64,000 bases of DNA from positions 4,190,539-4,254,538 of the forward strand of contig NC_087070.1 of the NCBI RefSeq assembly GCF_963678635.1. Direction: 5' to 3'. The position numbers were made by a program, and so were the translations under genes. Shown piece by piece: positions 53,701 through 64,000 of this stretch. How positions within the stretch are numbered: position 1 is the first letter of the stretch; each line of letters starts with the position of its first letter. The notes beneath the pieces were generated by a model. It saw only the letters and a list, made by a program, of their open reading frames with translations, did no database searches and was not told where the DNA came from. This DNA is from Symsagittifera roscoffensis. Taxonomy: Eukaryota > Xenacoelomorpha > Acoela > Convolutidae.

Positions 53701-55352
53701 GAGTGGTTTAGGCAATTAGTTTTTAAATTCAGATTTTTAAATTCAGATTTTTTTATTTGTTAAAAGGAAGGAAAACTCCACTATCGAACCGCAATAGTGT
53801 AAAGCTCATAAAAACGTAATCGACTTCTAATATCGAAAGTTCAATTTGAGTTTCATATTTCCCAGCGGAATGACTGGCCTTCTTATTGATCCAATTTTCT
53901 CAAATTCGTTTAATTATGAGAAAAGTTCCAATCATAAATTGTTCAAGAAATTCAAAGAGCTTTAAGGGCATCTATTTTTTTTTGAAATTTGTACTTTGAG
54001 CTATTTTTCGAAAAGTGTTTTTTTTGTTTACTTGAGTTCATTGACTCTTTTCCAATTGTCTGTCTGTTATTTTTAATGATATCTTGTAGTTACTGTCAAA
54101 GAAGAGTAGGCTTGTCGATCCTAACTTAGCAAGTTTGTTTCGCTTGAAATTGTACAATGAACGAAGTGAAGACTCTTGCTTAGGTTTTGCCCTCCAACTG
54201 GAAGGCAATGTGCACTATCCAAAATCTCTTCCATTGATCCAGTTTTCTCAAATTGGGCTAATTGCATCAGAAACTTATCAATCACTAAAAATGCTATTTT
54301 TATGTAGCAGAAATGATGCGAAGCTCGGCTTTCCCTGTGTATTTTTGTGGCACAATTGTTTAGAGTCGATGAAAGCAGTTAATACTCTTATATAGGTCTT
54401 GACTTTTTTCAGGAAAAATCTTACAATTTGTTCAGGCTAAAATTTGAATTTTTGGAGTTTGACTTGTGATCTTTTGAAGTTCACCTCGTTTCTTTTGTTA
54501 AAAGGAAGGAAAGCTCCATTTTCGGACCGCACGGTCACGAAAACCGAGATCGACTTCTAATTTCGAAAGCTACTCAGCGAAATCAAAAATTACTTATTGA
54601 TCCAGTTTTCTCAAAATTGGGTTAATTTATCAATAAAAGTCGATCATAATTTTTTTCTAGAATTTTGATTCCATTTTTTCTTCAAAATTCGAAGAGATTT
54701 AAAAAAAAAAACAAGTCAGTATTTTTTGTTTGCTTGTGTTCACTGACTCTTGTCCAATTGCCTGATCGCCATGTTTTATATCAGAACTTAAATTTTTTCC
54801 GATTTTGTTCAAACACGGTAGACTAGAGGGATAAAATTTATGTGTATGCCCGAAAATCATCGTAAAATATGATTGGCTGATATATGTCCTTGTTCCCGAA
54901 AAATCACAGTGCCTGAATAAAACAGGCTAAGAAACTATGAGCATATATCAGCCAATCCTATTTTACGATGACATTCGGGCATAAATAAGTTTTATCCCTC
55001 TAGTCTCCCGTGTTTGAACAAAATCAAAAAGCATTTAAGTTCTCATATAAAACATGGCGATCAGGCAGTTGGACAAGAGTTAGTGAACACAAGCAAACAG
55101 AAAAAAAGTGAATTGTTCGAATTTCAAAAAGAAAAAAATGAAGAGGTAACTTTCGGGGCTACTAAAGAAGTCGAGTGGCTAGTGGTATGTCAAGTTGTGC
55201 CAAATCGGTATGGCAAATTGGTATGGTATGAGTCGTAGGAAATACGCAGTTAAGTTTGACTGTTCTGTATTTGAAGTAGACTGATGTTTTAGGCGCATGA
55301 CGATGCAATCACGAGAAACAACAGTGTAACCAAGAACATGTATCAAGTATAA
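44725..55352 (+). CDS. EIF4E: Eukaryotic translation initiation factor 4E (cap-binding protein), six coding exons
   Basis: Exons: 44,725-44,992, 48,028-48,216, 48,308-48,457, 49,382-49,508, 49,948-50,002 and 55,293-55,352. All introns are GT-AG with matching phases, giving 282 residues. The protein binds the mRNA cap and eIF4G. Homology to class I eIF4E runs from RHPLENVWVLWF to the end. Visible are the cap-stacking Trp pair (GKWED and PKWEDEHN), the eIF4G-binding TVEDFWSLFNH, GRWVM, WLETLLCLIG, and the basic phosphate-binding VRPRGDR with SIWV. The last exon codes AHDDAITRNNSVTKNMYQV, colinear with the human C-terminus. Exon 1 codes about 90 Asn/Ser/Thr-rich residues of no known domain. Introns 1 and 5 are 3.0 and 5.3 kb, full of repeats. 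Intact. Confidence 0.95.
46799..46880 (+). repeat. tRNA-like module (eIF4E intron 1)
   Basis: CGTCTCCGCCACACTTAG...GGAGGTAACGAATACGCC...CCTGGTTTCGAGTC resembles a degenerate tRNA, with a B-box-like GGTTTCGAGTC near its 3' end. It is followed by AT-rich repeat sequence, so it is more likely SINE-derived than a working tRNA gene. Confidence 0.35.
47075..47330 (+). repeat. SINE-like composite, copy lacking the tRNA module (eIF4E intron 1)
   Basis: TTATTACGAACCTTC, AACTCGCAAATAAAAGTG, a TAGCATTGG block and, at the end, a palindrome ACGCGAAGCTCCGCTTCGCCTCT. It matches the outer parts of the copies at 40,735 and 59,210. Confidence 0.5.
50050..50440 (+). repeat. Dispersed repeat, copy 1 of an inverted pair (eIF4E intron 5)
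   Basis: It begins TCAGGGATTCGACCCTC and ends CTCGAGAAAATCCTAGATCC, with C-rich and poly-T/A stretches between. The reverse complement of the same series lies at 51,545-51,900. Confidence 0.75.
50445..50584. repeat. Foldback with about 46-bp arms (eIF4E intron 5)
   Basis: The left arm is 50,445-50,494 (GTCAGTATTTAGAGAAATAC...CCAATCAGAATCGAGA). The right arm is 50,539-50,584 and reads as its reverse complement. The spacer is about 44 bases. It directly abuts the preceding dispersed repeat. Confidence 0.8.
51000..51075 (-). repeat. tRNA-like module on the - strand (eIF4E intron 5)
   Basis: On the - strand it reads AGAGCGGTGGTGAAGTGG (A-box-like TGGTGAAGTGG), then CGTCTCCGCCTCTCAATC and GGATGTTCGCGGTCC (B-box-like). 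The arms do not pair well enough to claim a functional tRNA. Confidence 0.35.
51545..51900 (-). repeat. Dispersed repeat, copy 2 of the inverted pair (eIF4E intron 5)
   Basis: GGGCGGATCTAGGGTTTTCTC to GTCGAATCCCTGA, the reverse complement of the repeat at 50,050-50,440, about 1.1 kb away. Confidence 0.75.
53010..54720 (+). repeat. Cluster of diverged dispersed-repeat copies (eIF4E intron 5)
   Basis: Units near 53,010, 53,755 and 54,490 share the series AAAAGGAAGGAAA, CGACTTCTAATTTCGAAAG, CAGCGGAATGA, TTGATCCAGTTTTCTCAAA, TCAATCATAAATTG and TTGAGTTCATTGACTCTTTTC. Related copies occur at about 43,050, 45,690, 46,430, 47,515 and 60,790. All are in the + orientation. Unclassified. Confidence 0.65.
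54728..55099. repeat. Long foldback with 159-bp arms (eIF4E intron 5)
   Basis: The left arm is 54,728-54,886 and the right arm 54,941-55,099, near-perfect reverse complements (for example GGCTGATATATG against CATATATCAGCC, and GTTTGCTTGTGTTCAC against GTGAACACAAGCAAAC). The spacer is 54 bases. The outer part of the left arm is the end of the dispersed repeat described at 53,010. It lies only 190 bases upstream of the last eIF4E exon. Confidence 0.85.
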
Positions 55353-55624
55353 CTGACGAAGAGGAGAGAAAAACAACCGAACAGGACAGAACAGAACAGA
55401 CGAGAACAACAGAAACAGAAAAAAAGGCAAAGAGAATAATAGCTAAACCCCTTCGCTTTCACTGCAACACAGCTACCAACCACGCAACAACAAAACGCCA
55501 CTCCCATTAATACTACAACTCAACTCAAATACACTTCAACGCTCAACAAACAAACTTCTTGAAATGAAATAGTAGTATTATCAACAGACACGACAACAGC
55601 TCAAATATCCTGACATGAGAAACG

Positions 55625-55630
55625 AATAAA
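55625..55630 (+). terminator. Polyadenylation signal of eIF4E
   Basis: AATAAA 272 bases after the stop codon, the first canonical signal in the 3' UTR. Confidence 0.6.
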
Positions 55631-58243
55631 ATACATTCGACTAAACTGGACGAAACTAGACAGACATATTTTAAATCTCTACTGCTGCAGTTAATTGATC
55701 GACCAATTCCGCAAGCGAAGTGGACTTAGCAGATGAAGAGCAACACGCCATTACACAATATTCACTTCCAAAACTCTTCTCATTTCATGTTATCGACCAA
55801 CTAGCCTTCTGAATCGGCAGCCAGTCACTTATTCGAGTACAAAAGGTATTACTGATAGTTGTGAAGCCACTACCAGTTATTTATTATAACCACATTACTT
55901 TTATTGGGGTAAAAAATCACGACTGAAGGATTAACTTTCAAATTCATCTCCATTTGGTTATCTGGGCTTAAGGCTCGGGTCTGTTCAAGGAGTCATATTT
56001 CCTGAGTTACACTTTTATAGTGAGGCAATTAGGCTATTTGTTTGAAGTCATACTCAATTTTGTGCAAAATTATTCCATCTTTTTTTGGTACTATGTTGGT
56101 TCTTTCTACTGGAAATGTTGGTAAGATTTCAGGTGGACATCATTTGCTGTAGTGCGCCGTTTTCTGCAGCCTTTTGCCAAGCTAAACAGAAGCGTAATAC
56201 AATTTAATGGCCTCGATAAGTCATCACAAAAAACGCCACCTCGAACACAGAAATGAGCAATGGAGTTTTGAGTACGCATTTTGAGCTGCAAGAAAAAACT
56301 GCCTTGTCTTGCAAATAATTTCGTTGAACTCTTTGAAGTAGTTTCTTTATAGTTTCTGTGAAGTAAGATATTTAATATAGTACAGTTTTTTGAAACTCGA
56401 TGTCTTATTTTTGTCGAGTTTTTGGAAGGTGCTTATTAATGACCATTAATTGATATTGCGACCATTGTGACCATAAGCGGCCATTGACGAAGTTGTTTTG
56501 AACTTGCAGTTAACTGTTTTTTTTTAGCTGAAGCTTTATTTGGCCGTGTGCTAAACTAAACGTCTGTTATTGGCTGTAATTATTTTAATTTTTAATCAGC
56601 ATTTCATTAATGGTGGGCGACTATCGTGTTGTTTACTCTTGTATTAATAATACAGGCTGATATTATTAACTTGAATGGTGTCGGAGTACAAATGGATAGT
56701 TATTGTCAATATTTGTCTGTTCTGTCTGGTTTTAGGCGTTTAATTGTGAATTGAATTGATAATTAATGGATAATGAATTGAATTAACTTGAATCAACATT
56801 CGTCTGCAGGTTCGGTCTCGTCTCGTCTTGTGTCAAGCGCCAATTTTGTGTAGTACTTTTGTGCGTTTTCTATTAGACTTATTTTTGATATATTTCAGTT
56901 ATTTTGACTCATTTCTATTTAAAATTGTCGTAAAATAATACGTCAAGCCTCATACGAAGTTATTTTTAAATATTTCTGACCTGTTTCATTGCTGATAAGA
57001 TTAACTAAAATAGCTTTTTCAGAATTCTTCTGCAAAAAACGTAAGATTTCAGTAAATTTGGCATTTTCAATGGCTAGTAGTTTAATGAAGACGTCAATGA
57101 AACAGAATTCGTTTGGGTCAAAATGTAATCATCGGCACTTGATAATAAAATTTTGAAATATAGGCAGGCCTTTAAATCTCTAGTAGAAAAGATATTGTTT
57201 TAGTGGCTTTAATATGTCAAGTGTCCATGGTTAGAATAATTACCCTAGCGTTATAATTCTCTGAAGTGAGTTGAATGTGTTTTGTCTTCCTCGTGAAATT
57301 ATATCATTCGGAATAAAATCAAGAAAAGGCACTGATAAGTATTTTTTCTGTCTGCTTCGATACTCTTCTGCTCGTGAACTATTATGCTGTTTGTTCATTC
57401 ATTATAAGAATAGAAGCAGCGCTGTGTTTACTGTACTGTATTGAGTATTTATTTCGAAGTAATAGATACACTGGGTCCACATTTGAATTGTGAATATTTT
57501 TACTAAATTTATTTTTGATGTCCGCCCCACTTCCATTTTGATAGCGTAATGTCGAGGTGTTTCCGCAGAATGCGAATCTGAGATAGACCTAAAAACCAGA
57601 AGATCCGGTTGCTCTGATAATAGCATAAATGGTGCCGACCTGACACTGTCAGTTATCATGAAATAAAAAAATGAGAAAAGATTCATTTTTTTGTGAAGTT
57701 GGCTGTTTTTTTTTGGAAGAAGGGTGCGTAAGTGGTTGGTCACAGTTGATTAACGAAGTCACACATTGCAACGAAGTCGGACCATTTTTTGTCGGCTGTG
57801 ATTTTGATACGCACGCATTTTTCTCAATTTGGTGTTTTCGCTCCATTACAAGACCTTTTTCCAATACACCCCTAACATTGGTCGCGCATTGCACCATTGT
57901 TTTTTTTTGAGAAATGAGTTTGTTTGCAGGTTATATGCCTTAAAATAGCTGGGGAGCATTAATTTTTTTGCTTAAGTTCAAGCCGAAGATCTTTTCAATC
58001 TTTGAATAACCTAGTTCATAGCATAGGCAATTCCTAAGTCAGAAGGTTTTTTTGAGGTTTCACTGGATTCATTTAAATTTTTGAAAACTGTTTTTTCAAG
58101 GTTCTTAATGTTTGTTTGTTTTTGCTTCGTTTTTGAATCCCATTTTTCTTAACTTTTTTGTTATTACATTTTGAAACCTTAAGAAATTTGGAAGTTGCTT
58201 CATTAGTGAATCTTAGCACCTTTGAGACTCCTTCCCTTTTAGC

Positions 58244-58305
58244 CTAGAGCTAACGCGATTGCCTATGTACCCTAAGGTCTGCGGTTTGAGTCCCGGCAGG
58301 TCCTT
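58244..58305 (+). repeat. tRNA-like module, right flank
   Basis: TTAGCCTAGAGCTAACGCG (A-box-like), CCTATGTACCCTAAGG, then GCGGTTTGAGTCCCGGCAG (B box GGTTTGAGTCC). It is followed by CTTGTTTTTTC. Probably SINE-derived. Confidence 0.4.
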
Positions 58306-59209
58306 GTTTTTTCAGAATGCACGAAACTGAATTTTTTTCTGGAGAAAATGAATCATCAGATTTTTGTTTGTCTGCTGTTATTTTATCGGCTTATTCGCCA
58401 CATCGTGGAATTTTCGTGTACTGTCAGCTATTTTATTGTAAATGTAAGTTTTTATTTTTACTCCTGTAATTGATAAAGTTAGTTGCTAAGATGTATGCGG
58501 CCTAAGTGGTTGCAGTTTGTTTTATCGGCTTAGTTACCTCAATTCTTGAAAACTTCAAGTAGTTTGTGTTGCAAGATAAAACTTAATTTCTCAAAATTTT
58601 TCATACAATATATTATGGCTTTTGTTTTTGGCTCAATGAGCGTCTACCAAGTGGTTGTCGGCTCAGTTAGCGCTCGGTTATAACTAAAAGCTTATTCAAT
58701 TCTCGTGGTTGTGTGTTTCGTCTGTTTTTCTAAAATTATATCACTTTGTGTCTCATTTTCTATTTGCTAGCTTGCAATGCTGCGCTTGAGTTGTATCGCA
58801 AGTGATGCAAAGCTCCGCTTGGTCTCTGTATAAAAATTGATTCGATTATTTCTATCTGTGATTGCATTATTGAGATATGTTGAAATCATAATTAAGGTAT
58901 CTTCAATTTGTCATTTATAGGGTGCAATTGATTGGTGTCGGCTGTATGAAGCTCTTCGTTTTTGTCTCCAGATTAGTGAAGTGCAATTTTTTTGTGCAAC
59001 TAAGTTTTAAATTTGTTTTTCATCATTTTTGGGCACATTTTTTTAAAGATTGATTCGGACTAGCCTACATATTAGGTTTGCCATAGCATCATTCTCTTGT
59101 AAGGCGGTTCTGCAAATGTAAAAGAGAATGAAAAAGTCAGTTACCATGTTTTTGTTTGTGTTGAAGCGATAAGTTAATTCGCACTCGTTTATGCTGGATT
59201 GTTTTGATT

Positions 59210-59550
59210 ATTACACTAGCGCGCTTGTGGGCGTTAGTGTTTAGTACGAACCTTCTTTTCTCCAACCTAGCTCACAAGTAAGAGTGTTCATTATTTGGTG
59301 GCTGTTTTTGCTATAATCACGAGCATGGTGGCACTGTAGCATTGCAAATTTCTTAGCATCTGTTCTCGCTTTCTCTGTGGCTGGTGTTTGTGATCTGTTG
59401 AGCGTCTGTGGCTGAGTGGTTAGTGTTTGAGAATCATAATCTCTAGGTCGCAGATCGAATTCGAGACATCTTCATCGAGCTGATTTTTTTTCGTGTTCTC
59501 GTTAGTGTTTGCGAAATGCAGCTTCGCCTCTGTATAAATCCTGCATCTTG
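59210..59550 (+). repeat. tRNA-derived SINE-like composite, copy 2
   Basis: The same series as at 40,735. The tRNA module at about 59,401-59,470 is the best preserved: GCGTCTGTGGCTGAGTGGTTAG, a GAGA...TCTC anticodon stem with loop ATCATAA (CAT anticodon position), then AGATCGAATTCGAGAC. It ends GCAGCTTCGCCTCTGT. Confidence 0.6.
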
Positions 59551-61439
59551 CATTTCAAATTTAAATTTCAAGCCGCGCTCAAAGAGTGCTATTCAAAAAG
59601 AATGTAAAAAAATTTAGGTGAAGAAAATTTTTCTTTTAGGCGATACAAAAATCAGATAAAGTCTCTGCAATGTTGAGCTGACTATATCTGAAAAAGTTCA
59701 CTTGAATCAAATGATGGCATAATCGCTCACTCAAACATACCTCTCAAATTGACTGAAATAAGGAAAAATTCAGACCGCGTTTGCTCAAAATTAAGAATCT
59801 TTTTGAATTCCGAAATACGACCTTTAGAAGTTTAATGTGTTCCAAACTTGATCCTTCTACGAAGGCAATCAAGCGCAGCTAAGTTAGTTTTGAAAATATT
59901 TTTTCGATCGTCTGTCGACTGCTTGCATCAAATTCTACTTGCTTCGTATACAAAGCCGTATCAAGTTCAAACATTTAACAAGTTCAATCATTTTTTTAAA
60001 ATTAAATTTCAATTTTTTTTAAATGGGGAAAGTCAACCAAGCAAATTGTATTGAAAAACAGTTGAGTTTAGATGCCACAATGTGAATGGTAATATATACT
60101 GTCGAGACTTGTATATAAACCTGAATAAGTCGGTTTCTTCTTCAAAATTTCTCAAAATTCCACATTCCTCTGTGATGTTTGAAAAAACTTTTTTTTTGCA
60201 GTCAAACTTTTATGTGAAATTATGATTTTGAGTTAAACTCTGAAAAAATAGTATAAAATGATAAGAAAAATCATCATTACTTTGAAAGAAGGATTTTAAA
60301 AATTTTTATGCGTTATTTGTGTTAAAAATATTCAACTATCAACCGGTGAGTTATACATAGTTTATAGTTTATATTCATCTAAATGAACTGATTCCTTCAT
60401 TCTGATAATTTTTTCAAACTTGAAAGTACCTGAAATGCTTTACTGTTGTTGAACTTTCAGGGCAAATATTAATTGTGAAGTTTATTCTGGGTTGTGTCTG
60501 CTATATTTTTAGTGGTGGCATTTTTTCAGACAAAACAGGTTGGAAAGGTAATGCATTTGTTTAATTTCTCAAGAAAAATTCACAAGGCTGTACTTTTAAA
60601 CTGTCCAAAATGTTAAATAAAATTCGGGAATAATGAAACTGTTTTCGATTATGCTTCTGCACTTATCAATTGGCAACAATTATTTCAATTTTAAATGTGA
60701 AAAAATTTGAAACATATATTGTGAAGCAAATTTATTCAGGCGCAAAATTATTTTTTCGCGGTTCGACTTCTGATTTCTTTTTAAGCTCGTTTTCAGTTTT
60801 AGGAAAGGCAAATTCCACTATCGAACAGCAAAAGTGTAAAGATCACAAAAAACATGACCGACTTATAGTTTCGAAAGTGGAATTTAAGTATCAGATTTCC
60901 CAGCAAAATTACGCTTTAAAACTCTTTTATTTGGTTTAATTTTATCAAAAAGTGTCAATCATAAATTGTTCTTGGAAAGCTTCTAAACCAGCTATTTTTT
61001 TCTTTTTAATTCGAAGGATGGGTTTTCAAAATTATGATTTTTTTCAATAATGCCTTATTAATTTTTTCAATTATGTCTTTGAATTTTTTCAATTAAAGGC
61101 AGCTTCAGATTTTATCAAAACCAAATACTCTGTTTTTTTCATTACTTATGCAGCACTTCATATTGAATAAACAAATAGCTCCTTTTTGCCACTTTAAATC
61201 AAAAAAAATTTGTAATAATTTAACCTAACTTAATGCCATTTTATGGTTGTTTTGTTATATTTAGTTGGTGATTAGTTTAAAGAAAGTAAAATGTTTTTCG
61301 CATAAAAAGTTTTTTCAATAGAAAGTTTTATCCGCGTTCATGGATAAAGTTTCTATTTACTGTTTTTTCTATTTAACGTTGACGTGCTATGAAAGTTGCT
61401 GATTGTTTCCTGGTCATAGTTACAATAAAATTCATGGCG

Positions 61440-64000
61440 GTTTAACATCTCTGTTTTTATCGTTTTTTTTTTGCTGTCGATTCATTGGAGTTTTTTTTCA
61501 GTCACCACTTATAAAATAACAGATCAAATAATTGACTGATCGCAGTCTGCATTTGTTTTTTTTGTTAATTCGGAAAAATACTGATCGTTTGGTTTTTGTT
61601 GGATGGGTTTTTACTTATATCAGTTTCACTTTTTACCCTTGCAATAAACAAAGGTATGACAATCGGTTTCTCAACTTTTTCCTCGTAAACAACTTTGTTC
61701 ACAGTATCTCCAATTTTAATATCTCCGTTTTTAGCATAGTTACACGTTTAACAGCTGTAGTTTAAATGCTGGTCTGGAGCTACTGAAGTGATACTGAGTC
61801 TACAGCTGGAAATCATATTGGATATTAGTTGATTTTATTGTCGTGTTTCCTGAATTTGTCTAAATATTTGCGGAATGTTCCAGTCTGTAATTTTTTGGTA
61901 GATTTTTGAGATACTTTTTTTCATTTTCAAGCGTTTAAATTAGTAGTGGTTTCTTGGTTTGTATGTACGCCAAAATCACGTCTATAAGAAAAGAAATTGT
62001 TTCTGAAATTATCTGCTGATTTCAGTTTTATTTTTTTGGCGTGTTTTAGGTTATTCGGAATTTGATTCAAGTTGATGACATACCGTAATGTTTTAATATG
62101 TCATTTGTTCGAACGTTTTTTGCATTCGAAAGTTTTTTGCATTTACTTTTTTGAGTTTTTTTTTCAATTGTGTTCTTTCAAAATGATCTTAGTTCAAAGT
62201 AAATGACAAATAAGGCCTTTTCTTATCCCCAGCTGATCCTGTCAGATATGCAGGTTGTTTGGTTACCAGATTTCGAGCAAAATTTTTTAATTACATTTAG
62301 GAAGTTTCGGATCTCGATTTCTTGACCAAATTTTTTCCTTATCGTTTGCATCTATTGGTTATGAGGAAGAAATTAAAGAAGTTCATTTAGCCCAGATCCT
62401 TCTGATGTCTTAGGTAATTCATTTGCCAATGATTTCTTCAAAAATCAATTAATTTTTTCATTTTTTGTTTAGGACACATTGTTTTTTGATTTTTGGCATT
62501 TGATGTTTTTGGCATAACTGACTGATCGCAGTATATATCCAGTTTTTGACATCGTAGAAATCATGATAATTTGATTTATGGTGGGTAGTTCAAATTCAAA
62601 TCAGTTTCACGTTTTATCCTTGCGATTAGCAAGGGTATTGCAATCGGGTTCTGGACTTTTGTTCCCGTAAACAATTTTGTTCACAGGGGCTCCAATTTTA
62701 AGATCTCCATTTTAAGCAAAATTGCTCATTTAACAGCTGTAGTTTACAAGCTGGTCCTAGAGATACTCAAGTGATACCTAATCTACAGCTAAAACATTAG
62801 ATATTGCCAAATGTTTTGTCGCCTTGTTGATTTCCTTCCAACTTTTTCTGCTTACTTGCCGGGTATTCCATTCTGTATTTTTGGCAGATTTTTTAAAATA
62901 CTTTTCTCCTTCATTTTCAACCATTTAAGAGTAGTTCATAGTCTCTTGGTTTTGTACACAACAAAAGTTTCTGTTGGAAAAAAATTTAGAATGAACAGCT
63001 GCGATTTGTTTTGAGTTAAGTTTTCAGTTTTTGGAGGCAGGTTTTTGATTTTTTTTTGTTGTAATAATGCGTTGATTTAGTTTTAGTTTCAATGAAATTG
63101 ATGTGTCTTAGGTTTAAAAATTTCGCCAGAAATCGATTCCAATGGTGGCGTAGAGTGTTGTTTCAATATGACAAAATTTGTCTTCAATTTTTGAAAAAAA
63201 AACAACAATTTGAGTTAGAGTTTTTGAAAAGAAAATTAAAACTTTTTTAGACTTTCTGCAAGTTTTTTAGTGTCAATTGTTTGAAGTTTAATGGTCATTT
63301 TTTTGAAATTTCCATATATACAATAACAAGTTGGCGAGCGAAGTGTATAAGTATGGACCTCCTTTTCTAACCTACTTTGCAAAGAAAACTGTTCAGTAAA
63401 AAAATAAAACTGTTCACTTACTTGGTGGCATTTTTGCTAGAACCACGATCTGTTGCATTGGAAATTTCATAGAATCTGATCTCTACTTTGTTTGTGGGTA
63501 GTGTATGTGGTTTATTAAGCGTCCGCGGCTGGCTGGTTACTTCGTGCGACTCATCATCTCTAGGTCTCAGTTCGAGTCCGAGACGTAGCCGAATTAGTAC
63601 TTATTCAAGTCTTATTTATACTTTTTTATTGCACTTTATAGAACTGCTTTTTGTCGTGTTCTCGCAAGTGTTTGCGACGCGAAGCTTCGCTTCTGTGTCA
63701 AAATTTTATTATTTTTTGATCTCGTTTTATACCAAATTACAGATAGGGCTTTTTCTTTTCCTCAACTGTTCGTTCGTTATATGCAGGTAGTACGGTTGCA
63801 AGATTTTAAAGAATTTTTTCAGACGACATGTAGTTTGACCAATTTTTTCCAGCTACTGGTTATAGGGAAGAAATGGATGAAGTTCATATATCGCGAATCC
63901 TTCCATTGTGTTTGATAATTGTTTCTCGCTATAAGATTTTTCTTGATTTTTTTGCCAACGATTTCTTTAACAGAATTCATTCAACCTTTGAGGCACAATA
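61440..64000 (+). repeat. Diverged tandem segmental duplication
   Basis: 61,530-61,840 resembles 62,520-62,810 (TGACTGATCGCAGT, AATCAGTTTCAC, CCTTGC...AAGG, AACAGCTGTAGTTTA, TCTACAGCT). 62,218-62,450 resembles 63,745-63,980 (ATATGCAGGT, a GACCAAATTTTTTCC block, TTGGTTATG/AGGAAGAAAT, AGTTCAT, CCAACGATTTCTT). The right-hand unit is longer because it contains a SINE-like copy. Confidence 0.6.
63330..63710 (+). repeat. tRNA-derived SINE-like composite, copy 3
   Basis: The tRNA module at about 63,518-63,592 (GCGTCCGCGGCTGGCTGG, CTCATCATCTCTAGG, CAGTTCGAGTCCGAGAC with a good B box) is followed by TGTTCTCGCAAGTGTTTGCG and the palindromic GCGAAGCTTCGCTTCTGT. Confidence 0.6.

Larger units (their letters stand above)
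55631..64000. other. Right flank without recognised genes
   Basis: About 8.4 kb of AT-rich DNA. No ORF has coding character, and no exon-like conserved segment was recognised. It holds SINE-like composites and a diverged duplication described separately. A missed small exon of another gene cannot be excluded. Confidence 0.5.

Noticed and set aside
56810-56950. Exon after TCTGCAG near 56,811 in the right flank
   Set aside because: The frame is open for about 45 codons but is hydrophobic, without known motifs or a convincing donor.
59401-59470. Functional tRNA gene with CAT anticodon
   Set aside because: The anticodon stem and B box are fair, but the acceptor stem does not pair convincingly, and the same module recurs in longer repeats at 40,892 and 63,518.
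63488-63790. 100-codon ORF near the right edge
   Set aside because: It overlaps the tRNA-like module and palindrome of SINE-like copy 3 and shows no protein-like conservation.

Overview
The window is animal nuclear DNA, probably from an invertebrate. Two ordinary animal genes with several GT-AG introns lie on the + strand, in AT-rich DNA full of diverged repeats. About 37 kb of much more GC-rich DNA beside them is made of two copies of one very large Ty3/gypsy-type LTR retroelement lineage. I cannot name the species.

Layout. (1) 1-11,824: element A, + strand, entering from beyond the left edge and decayed by stops and frameshifts. It shows the integrase end of pol, a macrodomain, then six further ORFs. 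(2) 11,825-34,801: element B, - strand, complete from LTR to LTR (about 23 kb, LTRs about 1.47 kb and a few percent diverged). It has gag, protease, RT, RNase H, integrase, macrodomain and the same six extra ORFs in the same order. (3) 34,802 to about 37,000: the 3' end of element A, with a polypurine tract and the start of its LTR. Element B therefore landed inside element A. (4) 37,203-43,595: an ETHE1-type persulfide dioxygenase gene in four exons. (5) 44,725-55,352: an eIF4E gene in six coding exons, including a 60-bp last exon 5.3 kb downstream of the one before. (6) 55,353-64,000: no gene recognised; repeats only.

The most interesting system is the retroelement lineage. After a conventional gag-pol it carries an ADP-ribose-binding-type macrodomain related to TARG1/OARD1, a canonical SGNH/GDSL hydrolase, a second degenerate SGNH-like protein, a coiled-coil protein and three proteins I do not recognise. 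A and B differ strongly in DNA sequence and are both broken now, yet gene order, motifs and many residues of the cargo agree. That implies the cargo was selected for in the active ancestors. The DNA also carries a repeated polypurine-tract core (TTGTCCGGGGAG): at the 3' PPT, at a candidate central PPT, and in a 42-bp-period array inside pol.

The introns and the right flank hold tRNA-derived SINE-like composites, a long foldback (159-bp arms), minisatellites and diverged segmental duplications, mostly in one orientation.
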